DNA from: Fusarium oxysporum f. sp. lycopersici 4287
Lineage: Eukaryota; Ascomycota; Sordariomycetes; Hypocreales; Nectriaceae
Direction of reading: 5' to 3'
DNA: 64,000 bases
NCBI RefSeq assembly: GCF_000149955.1
Contig: NC_030987.1
Coordinates: 3,379,138 to 3,443,137 of the forward strand
The translations under genes and the position numbers were made by a program. Below the pieces are notes generated by a model. That model was given only the letters and a program-made list of their open reading frames with translations, did not search any database and was not told the origin of the DNA. Position 1 is the first letter of the stretch, and each line of letters opens with the position of its first letter. Below, piece after piece: positions 10,620 to 21,859 of this stretch.

Positions 10620-13055
10620 ATGGAGTCAATAGCGAGGATCTCGAGTCTCATGGAGACCGGTACGTCTCTCTATTGACCGCTTCATCTGTCGCTAAACTGA
10701 CTGATCATCCAGCGAGGGAGCTCACCCTCGATGCTGCCCAGGCGACGCGCGGTGCGCGCACGAGCTCAAGACCTTTGGATCGAAACCAGATGAGGAAGTT
10801 ACTGGATAGCAGGAACGAGCGCGAGGTTCTCGAGGGTCTACGGCGTGTTATGGCGGTGCGTTGTGTTGATCTCTCGGCAGTGTATCCTGGCACTAATAGT
10901 GATGAGGCAGATGATGTACCGAAACCACAAGACACTACCGTTCTTCTCTTCTGTCGTCAAGAATGTCGCCTCACCGAATATTGAGATCAAGAAGCTTGTC
11001 TACATATACCTCATCCACCATGCCGAAAAGGAGCCCGATCTCGCACTCCTCTCCATCAACACTATTCAGAAATCCTTATCCGATCAGAACCCCCAAGTCC
11101 GAGCTCTCGCCCTCAAGACCATGTCCGGAATTCGAGTCCCCGTCATCAGCCAGATTGTATCTCTCGCTATCAAGAAGGGCGTCGCCGACATGAGCCCCTA
11201 CGTGCGGAAAGCAGCTGCCCTTGCGATTCCGAAATGCCATCGATTAGACCCGAGTCAAGCGCCGCAGTTGATCGACTACTTATCGACTTTGCTGGGTGAT
11301 AAGCAATACTATGTTGCTGGAGCTGCCGTGTCAGCTTTCCTCGAGATTTGCCCCGACCGAATAGACCTTATTCATAAGCATTATCGCACGCTGATCAAAC
11401 AAGTGGTAGATATGGACGAATGGAGTCAACTGGCTACACTACGACTGATGATGTATTATGCGCGAAAGTGTTTCCCTCGAAGGACAGAGTCGCCAGACGA
11501 ATCTACCGAAAATTCCCAGGATCAGCAAGTGGACGACTTCTACGGCGAATCGCGACAAGGTAGTCGAAGTCAGGGGTCTTTAGTGCTTGACCCGGATCTG
11601 GCATTGCTGCTAAATGGCATCAGACCTTTACTGCAGAGTAGGAATGCTGGTGTTGTTGTCGCTGTCACTCGGTGCTATGTCGACATCGGAACACCCGATT
11701 ATGTAAAGCAGGCTATTGGCCCCTTGATCGCCTTGCTTCGTGGAGCTCAGGATATTCAGGAGACTGCTCTGTTCAATATCGTCTCCGTATGTCTTCTTCG
11801 GCCAACTGATTTCGTCAAATATGCGAGCCATTTCCTGGTTCGAGCCACCGATACTGCCCCTGTATGGGAGTTGAAGTTGGAAATCCTGACAATTATCTTC
11901 CCTCACAGCCCACCACATGTTAAAAGCCTTATTCTGAAGGAGCTCGAGCACTTCTCGCAAGGAACAAACAAAGCATTGGTTCGAGAGGCGGTGCGTGCTA
12001 TTGGACGCTGCGCCCAGACTGATACCTCTGCAGCTCCTCGATGCTTGAAGTTGCTCCTGGGTCAAATTACTAGCTTGGATGGTACCCTTGCTGCCGAGTC
12101 ACTGACAGTCATTCGTCACCTGATACAACAGGACGTCCAGGGACATGTTGGGACGGTCGTTCGTCTAGCGAAGAATCTCGACTCTGCAACTGACCCCCAG
12201 GCTCGTGCTACAATCATCTGGCTCGTGGGCGAATTCTCGGGTCTGAATGGAGAGGACAACATTGCGCCAGATGTTCTTCGCATCTTGCTCAAGGAGTTTT
12301 CTAATGAATCGCCAGTTGCTAAGCAACAGATTCTGCTCTTGGCGGCCAAGGTTTACCTCCACCACCTCAACCGCAAGAGTGAAGCTGAAAAGGAGAGGGA
12401 CGCTGAGGAGGATCCGCCCATGGATACAGATACTCATCCTATTGTGAGGTTATGGGAATACGTCCTGCTACTTGTGAGATATGATACATCGTTCGATCTC
12501 CGTGATCGCGCGAGAATGTATCGATCACTTCTTGCAGTTCCCCAGCTGGCGACGTTGATGCTCCTTGCTGAGAAGCCCGCACCACATGCCCCGAGCCCAT
12601 CAGAATCTCGAAAGGGATTCCTCCTGGGTTCTTCCACATTGGTGCTTGCAGGTGGCGGTGGTATTCATGGTCTTCGGGGCTACGAACCCTTACCCGACTG
12701 GGTTGAGGAAGGAAAGCAGCCTGATCGCCGACTTCGAGAACCTGAAGGCAGTCAAAGTTCTAGGTATGATGTTGAAAGAAGTACGCTACCTGCCAGTGAG
12801 AGACTTGACGAGGCGGCCAAGACAGCCATGCCTAGCAAGTCAAATGGCACAGGGGCAGGCACGGGCGAAGCAGTGGGTGCTAAGACTTTGGATGACTGGC
12901 TTGCAGAAGAAGAGCAAGAAAGCGAGGAGACTGAGGAAGAGACAGAAGAGGAATCATCGGAGGAAGAAGAAGAGGATGAGGAAGAGGATGATGACGAGGA
13001 AGAAGAGACGGACAGCGATGACGATGGAGAAGCCGATAGACTGGTTAAATCCTAA
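10620..13055 (+). CDS. APL6: AP-3 adaptor complex beta subunit (Apl6)
   Basis: Beta adaptin of AP-3, which sorts cargo from the Golgi or endosome directly to the vacuole. Three exons (10620-10659, 10713-10855, 10911-13055) with introns of 53 and 55 bp give 775 aa. The first exon encodes MESIARISSLMET. Residues about 30-590 form the armadillo/HEAT adaptin trunk, with conserved stretches such as FFSSVVKNV, KKLVYIYL and DPNPQVRAL-like repeats. The C-terminus is an extremely acidic serine/glutamate hinge (residues about 715-770), characteristic of AP-3 beta rather than AP-1 or AP-2. There is no ear domain after it, so the protein is shorter than metazoan AP-3 beta. Its stop is 158 bp from the convergent RTA1-family gene. 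Confidence 0.92.
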
Positions 13056-13213
13056 TATCGATAGAAAGCATTATCAAGACACGCTCAACTTGGACTCATC
13101 CGAGTCTACAAGAACTGGTCTAATATCGTCCCAATACCTCGCGCCCTGGTTCAAACAAGACTAAACAACAAATACCCCTTCCTATACACTATCCTAATCT
13201 ATTCCATATCCCT

Positions 13214-14310
13214 CTAAGCAGTCTGAGAGTTTTCAACTTTTCGTTCCTCGCTGGAAGATTCGGCAGGTGTCTCGGCCTCAGTCTTCTTAGTGCGCTGCAT
13301 AGTGACAGCCATCTGAGGGAAGAAAATTCCAGGATGGAAGGCCGTCAATAGGAAGCCAGTGATGAGAACAAGGGAGCTATCGAGGACGAGGAAGCTAGGC
13401 TCATCCTGCATGATATGGTTACCCCAGCCACCAGCCATTTCGGCAATTCTACAGTTTCTCGCGTCAGCTGATGTAAGAAGATAGGATAAATGAGGATTGT
13501 GCACTAACCGGTAAATGCAACGAGTGAGAATGGCAAAATAGGCGCCCGAAACAGCAAAGCCAAACATACGGAACTTCTTATCCTGCCAGACACGCAGCGA
13601 CTCAGGGGCAGCCTCTGAACTATGGAGGTACTTCTTCACACGCAAGTAGTAATCAGTGCCCATGGCTCCAAAGGCGAGGAGCACGATGACTTGGAGGACG
13701 ACACCGGCGATGATGGTCCTGTTGCCGTTCCTAGCGAGCTCGGGCTGGTTGCGCTTTGCTGCTGCTGCGACACCGCCGCCGATGGCTTGGATGATGAGAC
13801 ACGAGAGGTCGGCGGGGAGGAAGATGCGTGGATACCATCGAGGATGAATTCGTGAGAGGTCTGGGTTGAGTGCGAGGGCGACGTGCTTGAGGGTGAGGTA
13901 GATGGCGGCGCAGATGAAGGTCGGGGCGATGATGATGCAGCAGATTTGGGTCTGGAAGGCTGATGACTTCCATGGGTTAGGGTCCATCTGAATACGGCCG
14001 ATATATCCTGGACTTGTTAGCATTTCATCATTTTTTTCTCTTCCTCTCAGCGAGTGGTGTTGAGTTGGTAGATCATACCAATAGTCTCGAGCAGTAAGCC
14101 TGCTCCAAGAGTCGCAGCATAGGTCCATGTCTTCTTCCAGACACCCAGCCCTACAGAGGACAGGAATAGAATCGCAAAACAGATTGTAAAGAAGTAACTG
14201 GATCCTTTGTTGGGAACATAACCGAGGACAGTTGCGCTGACGGGACAGAGGGCGGTGATATCGGTGCAGTCGTCGAAACTCGCTGGTCGACGAGCGTATA
14301 ATTCGTACAT
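13214..14310 (-). CDS. RTA1-family seven-helix membrane protein
   Basis: Fungal-specific RTA1/RTM1/Rsb1 family; members are plasma-membrane proteins linked to lipid (sphingoid base) translocation and to resistance against azoles or aminocholesterol. Three exons on the minus strand (14310-14079, 14007-13509, 13448-13214) separated by introns of 71 and 60 bp encode 321 aa. Seven hydrophobic helices are visible, with family signatures ETIGYIGR at the end of helix 2, ADLSCLIIQAIGGG in helix 4 and FRSIYRVAE-like CIYRIAEMAGG before helix 6. The second splice falls inside that last motif, which supports the model. The C-terminal tail is charged and cytosolic in appearance. Substrate cannot be assigned. 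Confidence 0.9.
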
Positions 14311-15287
14311 TTTGAGGCTATCTCAGTGTAGTACTCTACTCGATATGTAAAGGTGAAGAAATGCCAAGTAAATGAAGAGAGAGCAGTGATTGTCACTGGT
14401 ATTTGCCTCTTGGTCTGTGGATGATGATGACTTATGGATTCGTTTCAAGCGACCCGCTTGTATGAAAGGATCCTTGTTTCATGAAGAAACACAAGAGAGG
14501 ACGAAGAGAGAAGAAGAAGGGAAAAGAGAGGAAGAAAAGAGTGACCAAGGTGTAAAGATAGGCCGAATATGATTACGGTACGCGCATACAAGATCCATCG
14601 TTGCTGACTCGATCCTTTCATTTTCTCATTGCGACCCAATTCCTCCGGATTTTACGGGACCAACACCCGGACTTCGGGACATTAACCATACCTGAGAGCA
14701 CTGAAAATACGGAGGGAAAGGTGGTTAATTCAAAGGTTAAATTCGAGTGACTAGCTCATCAACAGTTGATGATGCGAATGCCAAGGCCCGGTTATGTCTA
14801 TTCCCGGGTGCAGATCCGCTTATTTCAACGTTGGAAATGCTTGTTTAGCTCGCGTTTCTCGCTTTTCTCGCGTTGGGCCTCGGGTTCTGCTGCTCGCTTA
14901 CGGGGCATTTCCACTTCTGGAACGTGTATTACACTTGGCGGCCGACCCTCTTTTTGCTGCACACAATAGAGATAAGATCTGTAGCGTCGGGTTGAATCTG
15001 ATCCATTTCTTTTTTTTGTTAGTTGCTGTAGGACTTCGGATCGTTTTATGCTACCGATCCGATTCTGAATGTGTAATTGATGTTTCATGATGAGATCTAG
15101 CTAGATTTGATGATACCTTACAAGCTTCATCTCCATTGTAACACTGCCTTTCAGTGACTATCACATGTCATGGATTTATTATTCTTTCTTGGTCTATTCT
15201 TTTATTCAAGAGCACGGATGAGTTGACAACACCAACCTAACTTATACGAGCCATGCGTCATCACCCCTTTCTTCTAAGCTCACTGTT
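14311..15287. other. intergenic region, no gene seen
   Basis: About 1 kb holding the presumed promoter of the RTA1-family gene and the 3' end region of the 3-hydroxyisobutyrate dehydrogenase gene. It includes a purine-rich tract (GAGAGAAGAAGAAGG-like) near 14500-14545 and poly-T near 15009. Short frames only. Confidence 0.5.
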
Positions 15288-16394
15288 TTATGACTGCTCC
15301 TCCTTACCGCCCAAATATCGGTACACAACAGAAAAGTCCCGTCCCTTGCACTTCTCCTCCTTTTCAGCAGCTTCATAAACTGCAAACGCCGTCTTTGCCA
15401 ACTCCATTCTCGCACCAGCCTCCTCAGCAGCGACCATAGCCAGTCTCAGATCCTTCTTCATCAGAGATATACCGAATCCTCCTCTGTAATCTCTGTTGGC
15501 TGGCGCTGTCTCAACAACACCGGCGACGGGGTTGTTGACCTCACTGGGCCAGCATCGTCCTGTGCTGACATTGATAACACCAGCCAGTTTCTTAGGATCC
15601 AGACCCCATTGCATGCCCAAGTTCATGGCTTCTGCGGTAGCAATGTTGTTCAGAGCCAGGAGGTAGTTGTTGGCCAACTTGGCGGATAGACCTGCGCCTT
15701 GATCACCGCAATGAAGCACTTTCTTTCCCATGAGGAGAAGGACAGGCTCGAGACGAGGAATGAGATCAGGTGAAGCACCGAGCATAAAGGTCAATGTTCC
15801 AGCAGTGGCGCCTACAACACCTCCAGACATGGGCGCATCAACGAATGTGCCTTGCCCAGCAGAAGACACAGTCTTGGCGACCTGGCGGGATGTTGAAGGG
15901 TCAATGGTTGAACAATCGATAAACACACGGTCCTTTTTGGGGAGAGATGATGTGATGACGGATTCGTATACACCTTTGACGTGCTGAGGCTCTGGGAGTA
16001 CAGTGATGATTGTGTCCTAGATGTGTCAGTAAGATGGCTACAAACATGGTCAGTGAGTGGGATGACCTACAGCATCTTTGGAGGCATCGAATGCGCTGGC
16101 TGCCAATTCAACTTGAGCTCCCGTCGAAGCAGCCTTCATCTCTGTTTCTAGACCCTTCATAGATTCAGGGTTGATATCAAAGATGGACACCTTGTCTGAC
16201 GGTTTCAACTTTGACTGGAGGTTCTTTGCCATTTGATAACCCTATTCTCTGTGTAAGTATTTGACAACCATTCTTTGAAAGGGGATGCGTGCCATTTGTC
16301 CTAGACCGATGAAGCCGTAATTGTCTAGTCGTCGTGCCGAACTGGCGAAACCGCGACGAAGCATCAAGCTTCCAAGCCGCGTTGAAGGTCTCAT
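15288..16394 (-). CDS. 3-hydroxyisobutyrate dehydrogenase, mitochondrial
   Basis: NAD-dependent oxidation of 3-hydroxyisobutyrate to methylmalonate semialdehyde in valine breakdown. Three exons (16394-16293, 16241-16071, 16016-15288) give 333 aa. The ATG at 16394 starts an Arg/Ser-rich presequence (MRPSTRLGSLMLRRGFASS) suited to mitochondrial import. The NAD-binding GxGxxG motif GFIGLGQMG lies at residues about 27-35, the substrate-site motif DAPMSGGVVGA follows, and the catalytic lysine sits in KLANNYLLALN. The first intron (16242-16292, 51 bp) appears to use a GC donor and interrupts the dinucleotide-binding motif; the second (16017-16070, 54 bp) is GT-AG. An in-frame upstream ATG exists but would extend into unconserved hydrophobic sequence, so it was not used. 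Confidence 0.92.
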
Positions 16395-17166
16395 GGTAGC
16401 AAAGTATAAGACAATGGATAGTTCAAGTTTACCTGACAGGATCACAACCAATGTCTGACTTGGAACAAGGCTTACAAGATTAAATAAGAAGCTGAACAAG
16501 ATATAAGAAATAAATCATTACAACAACAAACAAAAAGTCTTGGATCTCACTCAAGGTTGGCGTGTGGGGGAATGGTTACCCGAATCACAGCCGGCCATTG
16601 CCGTACTTAGCCAGACCTACCGAGTTTATCTACGGGGGGAGTCTCTCCCTATGACACGACACGATGACCGAGTTGGAGATGGTTAAGAGGGCGGAGGGAG
16701 GATGCGGGGAAGCCTGAGCAGGCACCTGAGCTGCGGGGGATGTTCAGGGAGTAAAGACACTAAAGCCTGGGGCAAACTCACTACAAGTTTCTCATAACTT
16801 GGGAGTTCAGTCTTTCATATTTGCTTCACTTAGACACGATTTATCATATTAGTTTTCATTTTATTTTACTTCAACGTCTTCATACATAATCCTATAGAGT
16901 CGACACAGTCAACTCGACCGTCCTCTCTCATATGGACGTTCCTCATCGTGTCCATCTCCATCTCTGTCGTTCCGAAATCCCCATGCAAGCAAACAGAACC
17001 AATCGAAGCAAAAGACCCAGTTTCTACCAACTCATCTAGTATTGGTGTCTTCCAGGTCACAGGGGTATGTGCAAGGGGGAAGTAAGTTTTTGGTAATAAA
17101 AGTTGATAAAAAAAGAGGAAGGTCAAGGTTGGTATGGTAAGGTATGGTATAGTGATGTGGTATAGT

Positions 17167-17199
<33 letters not shown>

Positions 17200-17482
17200 C
17201 AGCAGTAAAGACATCGAAAGGGCGTCGTCTCAACAAGATGCCACTCTCGACATCTCATTACGGCAACAGGGTGAGTGAGTATTGGGTAGTGATTCCGTTA
17301 AAACGAGACACAACGACAGAAAATGAAAATGAAAATGAAGAAACAACCAAAAAATACAATAGCCGCGCCGATCCAATCCAGTCCGCCCGTCCCATATCTC
17401 AGCCATGGTTGTGGTGGGATTATTCAGGTCCCTACTAGAAGACCTAGTTTAATTTCCGAAGACATGACATACAATTCATTGC
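16395..17482. other. intergenic region with AGT microsatellite
   Basis: About 1.1 kb between the dehydrogenase start and the 3' end of the Bqt4-like gene. It contains an AGT trinucleotide tract near 17168-17204. Open frames through the tract encode repetitive Tyr or Leu runs and are not credible genes. Confidence 0.55.
17168..17204. repeat. AGT/AGC trinucleotide microsatellite
   Basis: About ten AGT units followed by two AGC units, in non-coding sequence downstream of the Bqt4-like gene. A likely polymorphic simple repeat. Confidence 0.9.
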
Positions 17483-18883
17483 TTAGATAAAGTTCATAAG
17501 CCAAGGAACAATCGCGCTGGCATACGTTAGCAAGGGTTCTTCACTATTAGACCATAGATCTTTACTCACCCAACTGCAACTGTGGCACCCAGGCCAAGTA
17601 ATGCCCGGTTCTTCACCTTCTCTTTCCTTAATTCCGTCTCAGTCTTGACCTTCTTTGATCTAGGCTGCTCCTCTGGAGTCTTTTCTGTCTCTTCGCCGTC
17701 TTTGTCGCCAATGGAAATATCCGCAGCCTTTCGCTTGCTCTTCTTGGCGGAACCTGGGGCCTCATCGACATTTTCTTGTTCCTCATCAGCCTTGGCTTCA
17801 GTCTCCTTGGTCTTCTGGACCATCTCCTTGGCTGCTTCCATCATTTGGGCAATCTCCTCGGCGGTTGGAGGCTCGCCGGCTGTGGGCAGAGGAAGCTCAA
17901 CTTCGGTGATTGTGCGCTTAGTTTCGACACCGTCCTCATCCTTGACGATGTCCTCCTCGACGTGGACCTTGACCTTGGGGTCCTCTTCCCTGGGCTCCAG
18001 AACGATAGCTGGCTCAAACTCGGTCGATTGCAGAACAATATCCTCTCGCTTGGTCTCCTCGACCTTGGCCTCGGTCTCAGCCACACCATTCACGAGATCG
18101 GTCTTCTCAGTAATGGTCTCGACAGTCTCGGCCTTGGCGCGGGTGCTTCGCTTTCGAGGCGAGGCAGGGGCGCGCCTGGTGCTCTTCGTGGGACTAGCAG
18201 AACGACGAGATCGAGTACTTCGAGGAATAGTCGAGGGGGTGGGGGGTGCCAGCACAGGCTGCGACGCCTTGACAGGATCAAACCTGGGAGGGGCGGTAAT
18301 GCTCTTCTTGGGCGAAGACGAGTCTGGAGTTGTGGTCACGGTAATCTTGGCGGGATCGAGGAGAGCGCGAATCCAAGGAGCAATCTTGTACTCCTCAGCG
18401 AGAACGAGAGCCTGCTCCGGGGGAATCCAGATGTTGCCAGCAGTCTCTTCGGGGCTCGTAGTGGGAAGAGACTTGATGTACCTGCGCTCTGCCTCCTCGT
18501 CGGATGCCTCAGCGTAAGGGAAGCTCGCCTTGAACATGCCAGTCGCGGAGATGTAACCGTCAAAGCTGCGTCGCATCAAGAAGTAGCTGCTAGGGCTCGA
18601 CTTGAAGATGCCCGAGACGATGCCCTTCGGAAGGGGGGCTCGGAGATGCGCATAATCAAAAACGCCAAGAGCCGCCTGCTCAGTCTCACCAGTGCCGGCC
18701 ATCTTAGGTGTCAGCTTAGTCTGTCCGAGACGTCTACGCGCGACCAAATCCGTGTCTAGAAACAATTGTAAGCTTGCGATCTCACGACATTGAAATAGCT
18801 TGGGGTTGTTTACAATCCGGAACATCCTCTGTCATGAGAGGATTGTGCTTGGAGGGCAGTGTGCGCTCTTGATGGGATGCCAT
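17483..18883 (-). CDS. BQT4: Bqt4-like telomere/inner nuclear membrane anchor
   Basis: Bqt4 of fission yeast tethers telomeres to the inner nuclear membrane. Three exons (18883-18814, 18755-17570, 17516-17483; introns of 58 and 53 bp) give 429 aa. The N-terminal motif [15 protein letters not shown] resembles the start of S. pombe Bqt4. Residues about 40-140 carry the APSES/KilA-N-like domain, with [17 protein letters not shown] and [15 protein letters not shown] as its hallmarks. A long S/P- and E-rich linker with basic patches follows. The last about 22 residues, created only by splicing the final intron, are a hydrophobic tail anchor ending in WLMNFI. Domain order, tail anchor and length fit the family. 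A shorter start at 18702 is possible but would lose the conserved first exon. Confidence 0.87.
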
Positions 18884-19752
18884 TTTGTATGATGCTTAGG
18901 CGCGGCGCGACCGATTTGGAGTACCTCTAGATCGTCAAATCGAAGCGTAATCGCGACGGGCGGCAGTATGTGCACTCGTATACCGGTGCGCAAATGATAA
19001 TAAATTAGATAGAAGAGCCTGTGTAAGGATAAAAAGTCGCGTCAGTGATCGATTGCGATGAAAGGTGGTCGTTTTCAGGCGCGGGCTCGACTTCGGCGGG
19101 AACGGGCCGTAGTAGATTTGGCTTTGGACGTACCGTGTCAATGCAGGGCTTAATTCATTCAGCGGAAGAAAGTAGCCTTGAAGAACGTCAATGGCGCTTC
19201 AGGCAGTAAAATTGATAAGAAGCAGGCAACTCTAACGGTGCCTATGCCGTAGAGATAAGGGGGGGAGAAGAAAAGCAAGATGAAGTAGATGAGGGTGGAA
19301 AAAGGATCGTGACAAACTCGACGAGCGAGACGAGGGAAGAGCTGAGACGAGACGGGAAACCAGTCGCGCAAATTAGATGCTCGATAGCGTCGAGGATTTA
19401 GCAGACGGCCCTGTTGGGCTAAAAGGAGATTAGCGTGATGTCAAAAAGTGGAGAGCTGCGAGATAGATTGGTACTGAGATTTGTGTGGTGAAGCCGTGCA
19501 AATTGGAGGTCGCCCGTTAATATTTGATCAAATTACCCCCATTTTACCGTGCACCTGACTTAGCGCTATTACCCGATGAGTTCCCCCTGCCAGCGAAGCA
19601 ACAGTACGTACCAACGAAATACCCTTCTTCACGTCCCTCTTTTTTTTACCGGCAGATCTAGTCGCCGATATTCGTTTAATTTGATTATTTCTTTATTTGT
19701 TGAGCCAAGCAAGTAACGGCGTCAAGGGCTACATGATTTACAGTCTAGCTTA

Positions 19753-20043
19753 TCAGTCGCGTATCATCGCTTCTACTGTATCCGTACAGTCCATGATGTC
19801 GTCTTCGATTTCTGGTACTGTTACTAGCCAGGAGTGCACGTGGGGAAACTCTGTTCTAGAGTCAGCCAGCAATTCTTCTGCCGCCCCTAGCAACCAGCCC
19901 AACAGGTCCAGCGCCAACCAAAGTCGTCGATCTTCAGGGTGAACCACACCCCCAACAAGTCCCTGGGGTCCCCCTGGACCTCGCTGTGCCCGGCGCGCGC
20001 GAACAGGCGACTGTTCTTTTTCAGAACGCGGGGAAATGCGCAT
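19753..20043 (-). CDS. possible small protein, 96 aa, unknown
   Basis: A 96-codon ATG frame. The first 30 residues are R/G/P-rich and low in complexity. From residue about 30 onward the sequence looks protein-like: a leucine/tryptophan-rich amphipathic helix (RRLWLALDLLGWLLGAAEE) followed by an acidic segment. I know no family for it. Neighbours are far away, and no splice partners were found. It may be a lineage-specific small protein or a chance frame in GC-rich DNA. Confidence 0.35.
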   Translation of the reverse strand: MRISPRSEKEQSPVRARRAQRGPGGPQGLVGGVVHPEDRRLWLALDLLGWLLGAAEELLADSRTEFPHVHSWLVTVPEIEDDIMDCTDTVEAMIRD

Positions 20044-21620
20044 GGGTTCGGGTTGTGGTTTTCAGATTTGCGATTGTGGTTGCGGCGTCATGAGTCGGGA
20101 TTCAGATGGAAGCGAAACAAGCAAGACACGACATGCAAGGGGCTGGAAGAGCTAACCTGGTGAGGTCACTGAAGAAGAGACTGTCTAATGGATGGGTGTG
20201 ACCTCTGTAGTCTCACTCGTTTCTGCTGGGTTCGGTGATAGATGGGCTGCTAACATCTGCGACTCTGACGAATGGCGACGCACCATGTCACTTATCGCGC
20301 GTCAAGCACGGCAATGCTGTGCTCTGTGTGTCAGTGTTTTTCTCGGCTGATCGACTAGATCTGACAGCTAAAACAGACCTCAGAGCGTTCGATAGAGTTT
20401 GACTGGGAACAAGGGAATTATTCAAAAGCAATTCAAGCTAATCAATGGCTCAGCCCAGGGAATTCATGTCACTGCTTCAGAGTCAACAGGTTTGGCTTGC
20501 TCATATGTAGTGACAGGCGAGACTTACATGGAGTGCCCTGTGAGACTGGCTATCATTGGGTTACGTTATTATCTATTGCCGCTCATGTCTCAAATCTGTC
20601 GACGTGCATTCACTTGCATGACAGCAACGCGGAGGTTTGTGGATTATGGGTCCATTACCAACTGGTCCACGCGTTCAGAGTTGGGTGACTTGCAGGTTCT
20701 AAATCGCTGTCTTATCTTGACTCTGAGCAAGCTGTGACCAACCTACCCTAGAGGATGCTCGGATCATATAGGTGCCATAATCTGGCCAGAAAGAGCTTCG
20801 TGAATCGAAATGGCGATATGTAAGCTCCTTATTATTGTGACAAAGATGGGAGTGCGGTCATGGTCTACCTTTATCGCCCAATGTCAAGACGAATATTGTA
20901 CTTCTTCATCCGATGAGCATCCCACATCAAGGTGTAGAAAACCTTACCCATGAAATCAAGTAACGAGAAGTACTAAAACTTATAGTCGAAAGTTCAGTGT
21001 ACTAACAGATCCAGGGGATTGTATAAAGGCCGCGTCAACAAGTAACATACTTGTTAATGGGAGGGAGGGTGGTGGTCTAACAAAATACGAGCCTCGTCTA
21101 TTCACAACCCAAATCGCGATGCCCTGAATCGATTTTGATCTGATATGATCCACGAACCAACAACGCCCAGTCATCATCGCGTATTTCTCAAGCTACGAGA
21201 GCAATGGAAACAGTAACACAAAATGTCATCCCATTAATGTGTCATTACTCACTTTCTCAAAAATTACTGTTAAAAACTCCAGACACTCAGAGCCACAGCC
21301 GCCATAAACCATCACAAAATAAGCCTCATCTTCGGGTCCAGTCTCACATTGAACCCCTGAACGAAGCATTCTCCATAAGAATCGGCAACGTCCATTGGCG
21401 TCGTTCTCCGTATTTCTGACCTGAGATCGATGATGCGCCAATCAGAAATCTCTATAAAGTGTCCTGACCCACCATAACAGCCGCACTCAGTGACCGCCCT
21501 CTAGCCTAGCCCAAACTCAGCCCAGCTGTTGCGACCTCTTGCAACACCGCCTGCGGGAACGGGAAGCCCCTCTATCGTCACCGCCATAAGCCCCTCCAAA
21601 GCCCGCCCAGACCCAAAGGA

Positions 21621-21650
21621 CCAAGCCCAAGCCCAAGCCCAAGCAAGCCC
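21621..21650 (+). repeat. AAGCCC hexamer repeat
   Basis: About four copies of AAGCCC in the putative 5' leader of the Rho GDI gene, upstream of its start codon. Confidence 0.8.
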
Positions 21651-21688
21651 GGGACAGAGCTCACCTCAACCTTGGCTGGGATTAACGA

Positions 21689-21779
21689 GTAAGCTTCCTT
21701 CTTTCTCCTCTCCCCTTCCTCTCCTCTTCTTTCCTTTTTCTTACCTCCAACTTTCTTACCTAACCTAATATCTGCTTAG
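21689..21779 (+). other. probable 5'-leader intron of the Rho GDI gene
   Basis: A 91-bp stretch starting GTAAGC and ending CTTAG, with a strong pyrimidine tract and a CTAAC-like branch site, 80 bp before the Rho GDI ATG. It sits in non-coding leader sequence. Transcript data would be needed to prove splicing. Confidence 0.45.
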
Positions 21780-21859
21780 GTATCGACTCGTCGCTATAGC
21801 ATCCTCTGTTTCTTCAACACCCCGCCTCTTGCACATCAGCTTCGCCCCGCTTGCCCACC

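Larger units (their letters stand above)
18884..21859. other. intergenic region between Bqt4-like gene and Rho GDI
   Basis: About 3 kb. It holds the Bqt4-like promoter, one possible small gene at 19753-20043, and the long leader of the Rho GDI gene with a hexamer repeat and a probable leader intron. The part from about 20160 to 21400 shows nothing I can interpret. Confidence 0.5.

Noticed and set aside
16866..17258. Tyr/Leu-rich minus-strand frames over the AGT repeat
   Set aside because: Products of a trinucleotide microsatellite, with no conserved residues.
17582..18759. Two plus-strand frames of over 300 codons
   Set aside because: Antisense shadows of the Bqt4-like gene, rich in Ser or Leu/Gly only because of the complementary codon use.
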